Notes under the pieces: generated by a model
What the model saw: only the letters and a program-made list of their open reading frames with translations
What the model was told of the DNA's origin: nothing
Databases searched by the model: none
Source: Actinoplanes campanulatus
GTDB taxonomy: Bacteria > Actinomycetota > Actinomycetes > Mycobacteriales > Micromonosporaceae
Length of the DNA stretch: 64,000 nt
Direction of reading: 5' to 3'
NCBI RefSeq assembly: GCF_014647795.1
Contig: NZ_BMPW01000001.1
Location: 62,001-126,000, forward strand
In this document: piece by piece, positions 60,195-64,000 of the stretch
How positions within the stretch are numbered: the first letter of the stretch is position 1
How the letters are laid out: every line of letters begins with the position of its first letter
Made by a program: the position numbers and the translations under genes

Positions 60195-61334
60195 ATGTCC
60201 GATCAACCGGCGCCCCTCGGCTCGCTGCTGCGGGCCGCGCCGCCCGACCGGCTGCCCGAGGTGGCCGCCGAGCACCTGCGCCGTCATTACGCCGCCGACA
60301 CCGTCGAGGTGCTGGTGCCCGACCTCACCTTCACCCGGCTGCACCCGCTGCTCGGCCCCGGCGACCTCCCCGACGCCGCCGCGCTGCGCTGCTTCGGCAG
60401 CCAGCGTCCCGGCACCGAGCGGGCCAACGGCGGCCCGGTCCGGCTGCACCTGCCGCTGAGCTGCTGGGGCGAACGGGTCGGGGTGCTGCGCCTCGAACTG
60501 CCCGAGAGACCCGGCGGGGATCTCGGCGACCGGCTCACCGCCGACGCCGACGAACTCGCCACCGCGCTGCGCGCCGCCTCCGCCGCGACCGACCGCTACC
60601 GGCGGGCGCAACGGCGGGCCCGGCTCACGATGGCCGCCGAGTTGCAGTGGGACCTGCTGCCCGGACGGTCCCTCGGCGACGAGCGGTTCCTCATCGCGGG
60701 CCAGCTGGAACCGGCGTACGACGTGCGCGGCGACCACTTCGACTGGGCCCTCGACGGCGACCGGCTGACCGTCACGGTGCTCAACGGCTGCGGCGACGGG
60801 ATGGAGGCCGCCCTGCTCACCTCGCTGGCGGTCAACGCCATGCGCAACGCCCGCCGGTGCGGCGCCGACATCGTGGAGCAGGCCGAGCTGGCCTCCGACG
60901 CGGTGCACTCCCGGTACGGCGGCGCCGTGCACACCGCCACGCTGCTCCTGGAGATCGACCTGGTCGGCGGCGGGGTGGCCGCCGTGGACGCCGGTTCGCC
61001 GCACTGCCTGATCGCCCGCGGCGGCGGGACGGAGAAGGTCCCGCTGGAGGAGCAGCTGCCGCTCGGCATGTTCGGCGAGGCGCACTACGAGATCCAGCGA
61101 TTCCGGCTGGAGCCGGGCGACCGGATGCTCGTGGTCAGCGACGGCGTCCACTCGGCCACTCCCGGCGGGCTCGCCCGGTACGGCGCGTCCGCCCTGTTCA
61201 GCGCGGTTCGCCGGACACGGTTGCAGCCCGCCACCGAGGCGGTGGGTACGGTGATGAGGGGCCTGCGCGACTATCACGCCGGCGCCGAGCCGGAGGATGA
61301 CGCCGTGACCGTCTGCCTGGACTGGCGACGCTGA
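60195..61334 (+). CDS. SpoIIE/PP2C-type serine phosphatase domain protein
   Basis: A 379-residue protein with a sensor-like N-terminal half (about 1-140, GAF-like helices) and a SpoIIE/RsbU phosphatase domain from AELQWDLLPGRSL. VRGDHFDW, VVSDGVHSA and EDDAVTVCLDW fit. The usual metal-binding DVSGHG-type loop reads VLNGCGDGMEAALL, so one Asp is replaced by Asn; activity could be reduced or altered. GAGAGGAG six bases before ATG 60195 sets the start. It would dephosphorylate an anti-anti-sigma protein, but no such STAS gene is seen in the window. Confidence 0.87.
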   Translation: MSDQPAPLGSLLRAAPPDRLPEVAAEHLRRHYAADTVEVLVPDLTFTRLHPLLGPGDLPDAAALRCFGSQRPGTERANGGPVRLHLPLSCWGERVGVLRLELPERPGGDLGDRLTADADELATALRAASAATDRYRRAQRRARLTMAAELQWDLLPGRSLGDERFLIAGQLEPAYDVRGDHFDWALDGDRLTVTVLNGCGDGMEAALLTSLAVNAMRNARRCGADIVEQAELASDAVHSRYGGAVHTATLLLEIDLVGGGVAAVDAGSPHCLIARGGGTEKVPLEEQLPLGMFGEAHYEIQRFRLEPGDRMLVVSDGVHSATPGGLARYGASALFSAVRRTRLQPATEAVGTVMRGLRDYHAGAEPEDDAVTVCLDWRR

Positions 61335-61408
61335 GATTTTCTCGGCTTCGACGTTCCGAACTTTTCCCCGGCGGGTATACGTGTAAGTTCACGGGTCCGC
61401 GACTGGCG

Positions 61409-61888
61409 ATGACGGGAAACGGGATGGAGCACGCCACCGAGATCGCCGCGGCTGTCGAGTCGTCGGTGGAGTCGCTGGTGGGCGTCCTCGAACGGGCCAG
61501 ACTGGCCCAGCAGCCCGCGGTGCCGCCGGCCCAGCTCCGGGTGCTGACCATCGTCGCCGGCAACCGGCACACCAACATGAGCCGCCTGGCCGAGGCCCTC
61601 GACGTGGTGCCGTCCTCGGCGAGCCGCCTCTGCGACCGGCTGGAGGCCACCGGCCTGCTGCGCCGGGTCGCCGACCCCCGGGACCGTCGCGAGGTGCGGC
61701 TGCTGCTCACCTCGGCGGCCCGGCGGCTGCTGACCGACCTGCGGGAGCGCCGGCAGGCCGCGCTGGCCGAGGTGCTGGAGCGGATGCCGGTCGCCGCCCG
61801 GGAGGACCTGCTGCGCGCCCTCCAGGCCTTCACCGCGGCGGCCGAGCACCCCATGGAACAACCAGAAGAGGGCCGGCAGACGGCCTGA
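61409..61888 (+). CDS. MarR-family transcriptional regulator
   Basis: A 159-residue winged-helix protein. DNA-binding features are MSRLAEALDVVPSSASRLCDRLEATGLLRRVADPRDRREVRLLLT, seen as helix-turn-helix plus wing (residues 57-100). The N- and C-terminal helices form the dimer. The likely ligand is a phenolic or drug-like compound, as often for MarR, but nothing defines it here. ATG 61409 or 61424 may be used; neither has a strong ribosome site. It follows the SpoIIE gene by 74 bases and precedes a separate F420-type gene. Confidence 0.85.
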   Translation: MTGNGMEHATEIAAAVESSVESLVGVLERARLAQQPAVPPAQLRVLTIVAGNRHTNMSRLAEALDVVPSSASRLCDRLEATGLLRRVADPRDRREVRLLLTSAARRLLTDLRERRQAALAEVLERMPVAAREDLLRALQAFTAAAEHPMEQPEEGRQTA

Positions 61889-61890
61889 CG

Positions 61891-61896
61891 TAGGCT
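61891..61896 (+). promoter_or_regulatory. Predicted -10 box (TAGGCT), leaderless F420 enzyme gene
   Basis: TAGGCT stands six bases before the GTG at 61903, directly after the MarR stop codon. This suggests that the LLM gene has its own promoter. Confidence 0.45.
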
Positions 61897-61902
61897 TCCG
61901 CC

Positions 61903-62781
61903 GTGCGTATCGGCATCGTCATCCTTCCCGACCGGCGCTGGGCCGACGCGAGCCGGCGCTGGCGGCTCGCCGAGGAGTTCGGCTTCGACCACGCGTGGAC
62001 GTACGACCACCTCGGCTGGCGCGATCTGGTCGACGGCCCGTGGTTCGACGCCGTGCCGACCCTCACCGCCGCCGCCATGGTCACCTCCCGGATCCGCCTC
62101 GGGACGTATGTGGCCTCGCCGAGCTTCCGCCACCCGGTGCACTTCGCCCGGGAGGTCACCGCCCTGGACGACATCTCCGGCGGCCGGCTGGTCCTCGGCC
62201 TGGGCGCGGGCGGCATCGGCTTCGACTCGGCCGTCCTCGGCGCCCCGGAGCTGACGCCGCGCGCCCGGGTGGACCGTTTCGCCGAGTTCCTCGAGCTCTT
62301 CGACGGCATCCTGCGGCAGCCGGCGACCACCTGGTCCGGTTCCTGGTATTCGGCGGTCGACGCGCGCAACGATCCGGGCCCGGTGCAGCAGCCGCGGCCG
62401 CCGTTCGTGGTCGCCGCCAACGGCCCGCGGGCGCTGCGTCTCGCCGTCCGCTACGGCGACGGCTGGGTGACGACCGGCCCGCAGGCCGACAGCGCCGAGG
62501 AATGGTGGCGGGCGGTGGCCGAGATCCGGGACCGTTTCCACGCCGCGTGTGAGTCCGCCGGCCGCCCACTGGAATCGGTGGACCGTTACCTCAACCTGGA
62601 CTCGTCGCCGGTCTACTCGATGACCAGCGTGGATGCCTTCACCGAAGCGACCGGGCGGGCCCAGGAGCTGGGATTCACCGATGTGATCACGCATTGGCCG
62701 CGGGAGTCCAGCTGGTACGCGGGTGACGAGAAGGTGCTGGAGGCCGTCGCCGCGGAGCTGCCCCGTCTCACTAATCGGTAA
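61903..62781 (+). CDS. LLM-class F420-dependent oxidoreductase
   Basis: A 292-residue flavin/F420 oxidoreductase of the luciferase-like fold. LAEEFGFDHAWTYDHLGWRD, LTAAAMVTSRIRLGTYVASPSFRHPVHFAREVTALDDIS and GLGAGGIGFDS are typical; FVVAANGPRALRLAVRYGDGWVT is the phosphate-binding strand. Substrate is unknown. The GTG start lies six bases after TAGGCT. The upstream MarR gene may control it, as regulator and enzyme are neighbours on the same strand. Confidence 0.87.
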   Translation: MRIGIVILPDRRWADASRRWRLAEEFGFDHAWTYDHLGWRDLVDGPWFDAVPTLTAAAMVTSRIRLGTYVASPSFRHPVHFAREVTALDDISGGRLVLGLGAGGIGFDSAVLGAPELTPRARVDRFAEFLELFDGILRQPATTWSGSWYSAVDARNDPGPVQQPRPPFVVAANGPRALRLAVRYGDGWVTTGPQADSAEEWWRAVAEIRDRFHAACESAGRPLESVDRYLNLDSSPVYSMTSVDAFTEATGRAQELGFTDVITHWPRESSWYAGDEKVLEAVAAELPRLTNR

Positions 62782-62932
62782 AGCCGGGTCCCATTCGGAC
62801 CGATTGCGATTCCCTCGATGATCGAGTGGGATTTATCACGGTCTCCGGCGGCCGGTCCGTTTACCGCCGGTTATCGACGGCTCTACACACCGAGATCGAC
62901 GGGGTCTCGCACCGCGTCAAGGCAACGTCACG

Positions 62933-62964
62933 CACCGTGCCGGTGGGGGGCCGCCGGCACGGTG
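62933..62964 (-). terminator. Terminator hairpin of lsr2
   Basis: CACCGTGCCGG (62933-62943) and CCGGCACGGTG (62954-62964) pair across ten bases. It is 14 bases after the lsr2 stop on the minus strand and may serve both directions. Confidence 0.65.
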
Positions 62965-62978
62965 ACAACCGTTGGGAA

Positions 62979-63329
62979 TCAGCGCCCGTGCGCCGCCCGG
63001 TAGGCGTTGCTGACCTCCTGCGGAATGCGGCCCCGCTCGGAGATTTTGTGCCCGTTCCGGATCGCCCACTCCCGGATCAGCCGGTTCTCGTCACGGGAAC
63101 CGGCGGTACGGACCGGGACGGCGCCACGCGACGGGATACGCCCCGACGTGGTGCGTCCCAGCCGGGTGCCCGCGGAGATGAACGGGTCCAGGGCCTTACG
63201 CAGCCTTCCGGCATTGGCCTCGGAAAGGTCGATCGTGTAGCTGACGCCGTCCAGACTGAACTCGACCGTCCGATCCGCCTTCTTGCCGTCCAGATCGTCG
63301 ATCAGGGTGGTGATTACCTGCCGCGCCAT
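62979..63329 (-). CDS. lsr2: Lsr2 nucleoid-associated protein
   Basis: A 116-residue xenogeneic silencer, the functional H-NS counterpart of actinobacteria. The N-terminal oligomerisation domain is [39 protein letters not shown] and the C-terminal DNA-binding domain has the RGR AT-hook-like motif in [11 protein letters not shown]. Length is standard. Such proteins bind AT-rich foreign DNA and silence it. The gene stands alone with its own terminator; its divergent promoter region is relatively AT-rich (GAAGAATTAATCAACCG near the start). Confidence 0.95.
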   Translation of the reverse strand: MARQVITTLIDDLDGKKADRTVEFSLDGVSYTIDLSEANAGRLRKALDPFISAGTRLGRTTSGRIPSRGAVPVRTAGSRDENRLIREWAIRNGHKISERGRIPQEVSNAYRAAHGR

Positions 63330-63583
63330 AACGACTCCCGAGAAGAATTAATCAACCGCGCCCGGTGAGGCTCATTCACGACGGTGGAGGCCGCCGCCGC
63401 CGACCTACGCTGAGTGACACTCAAGGTGGGTCCCGAATAAGCCTCAGTCTGGCGCGCGGAAGGCTCGCGGCGCAACTCCCCACCGCGATCCGGCAATTCT
63501 TTGGGCCCGGTTATCGGAATGGAACCTGGTAATTGGAGCAGAATCCGGGAAAGCCCGGTTGACCGGAACCCGGCGTCTCGCGT

Positions 63584-63589
63584 TAGGGT
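63584..63589 (+). promoter_or_regulatory. Predicted -10 box (TAGGGT) for the last gene
   Basis: TAGGGT is seven bases before the ATG at 63597, the layout of a leaderless message. Confidence 0.45.
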
Positions 63590-63596
63590 CGGCGCC

Positions 63597-64000
63597 ATGC
63601 AGGACGAGCAGGCCGCCTGGCGGGAGCAGCAGCGCCGGGCCGTTGCCGTTCGCGCCGCCGCCCTCGAGGCGGACCGGAGCGCGGAGGCGCGGCAGGCCGC
63701 GGCGCTGCTCGACGACTTCGTGCGCCGTGCCGCCGAGGCCGGCCTGGCCCCGCACACGCTGGCCGCGCGCAGTCTCGACGGCCGGTCGACGTACCGGACG
63801 CACATCCGCGGGTGGTACCTGAAATTCGACCGCTCGGTGGCCGTCGGCGACGACGGGGAGTACTACGTGCTCACCGTGACGCCGTCACTGCGGGCCCGGT
63901 TCACCGGCGCCGACCTCTCCCCCAGCATGCCGCGGCTGATCGTGGGCGCCGGCGGGCGGGACGGCGACTCGATCCCCCTGGCCACCCTGCTGGAGAAGCG
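63597..64000 (+). CDS. Hypothetical protein, 3' partial
   Basis: The frame runs off the right edge. About 134 residues are visible. The N-terminus is a long charged helix (QDEQAAWREQQRRAVAVRAA and EADRSAEARQAAALLDDFV), possibly a coiled coil. A beta-rich part follows with RTHIRGWYLKFDRSVAVGDDGEYYVLTVT. I do not recognise the family. ATG 63597 directly follows a leaderless-type -10 box. Confidence 0.65.
   Translation, partial: MQDEQAAWREQQRRAVAVRAAALEADRSAEARQAAALLDDFVRRAAEAGLAPHTLAARSLDGRSTYRTHIRGWYLKFDRSVAVGDDGEYYVLTVTPSLRARFTGADLSPSMPRLIVGAGGRDGDSIPLATLLEK

Noticed and set aside
57936-61277. A 1113-codon open frame on the minus strand
   Set aside because: It spans the sigma fusion in another phase and runs antisense through the RsbW-like and SpoIIE genes. 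Its composition (Arg, Gly, Pro, His-rich) is that of a GC-rich shadow frame.

Overview
The window is high-GC DNA with dense, often overlapping genes, frequent GTG starts and many promoters of the TANNNT type 6 to 8 bases before a start codon. Two putative F420-dependent enzymes, an Lsr2 nucleoid protein, a SpoIIE phosphatase next to a RsbW-like ATPase, a treXYZ operon and Streptomyces-type DnaA boxes (TTGTCCACA) point to a filamentous actinomycete. A Micromonosporaceae member such as Actinoplanes is my best guess; this is inference from gene content, not a database match. I saw no tRNA, rRNA, CRISPR array, insertion sequence or prophage.

Layout. 1-4.2 kb: the end of a phospholipase D-type gene, a NarL-type two-component pair, and a PCMT-like methyltransferase. 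4.3-14.8 kb: purine (urate) catabolism, almost all on the minus strand, with malate synthase and a DUF6986 aldolase-like gene. 14.8-17.7 kb: a divergent region with three DnaA boxes, then helicase hrpB. 17.7-19.1 kb: a gene-free stretch with inverted repeats, including a perfect 48-bp palindrome. 19.1-25.3 kb: a GGDEF-EAL protein, a PP2C phosphatase, a polytopic membrane protein, a membrane-anchored solute-binding protein and yidD. 25.4-34.8 kb: glycogen and trehalose metabolism (glgX-treY-treZ facing a GH133-like debranching enzyme and a GT4 glycosyltransferase). 34.8-41.4 kb: ketopantoate-reductase-like, UBP zinc finger and Na+/H+ antiporter operon, then small or poorly known genes. 41.45-42.6 kb: an EamA transporter behind what looks like a complete translational attenuator. 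42.7-56.6 kb: secreted and envelope proteins, trmB, a large histidine kinase, ggt, a secreted peptidase-like hydrolase, a sodium:solute symporter, a HAD phosphatase and a GT2. 56.6-64 kb: F420 enzymes, an ECF sigma factor fused to an extracellular glycoside hydrolase domain, RsbW-like and SpoIIE regulators, MarR, lsr2 and an incomplete gene.

How genes work together. Urate oxidase, HIU hydrolase and OHCU decarboxylase make allantoin. Allantoinase and allantoicase take it to ureidoglycolate, and malate synthase can consume the resulting glyoxylate; no ureidoglycolate lyase is visible. GlgX, TreY and TreZ convert glycogen to trehalose.

The observations most worth following are the four-strand attenuator before the EamA gene, the sigma factor/zinc finger/membrane/glycoside hydrolase fusion, the binding protein-membrane protein-PP2C cassette, the DnaA-box cluster, the 48-bp palindrome, and a GGDEF domain split by a repeat-rich insert.
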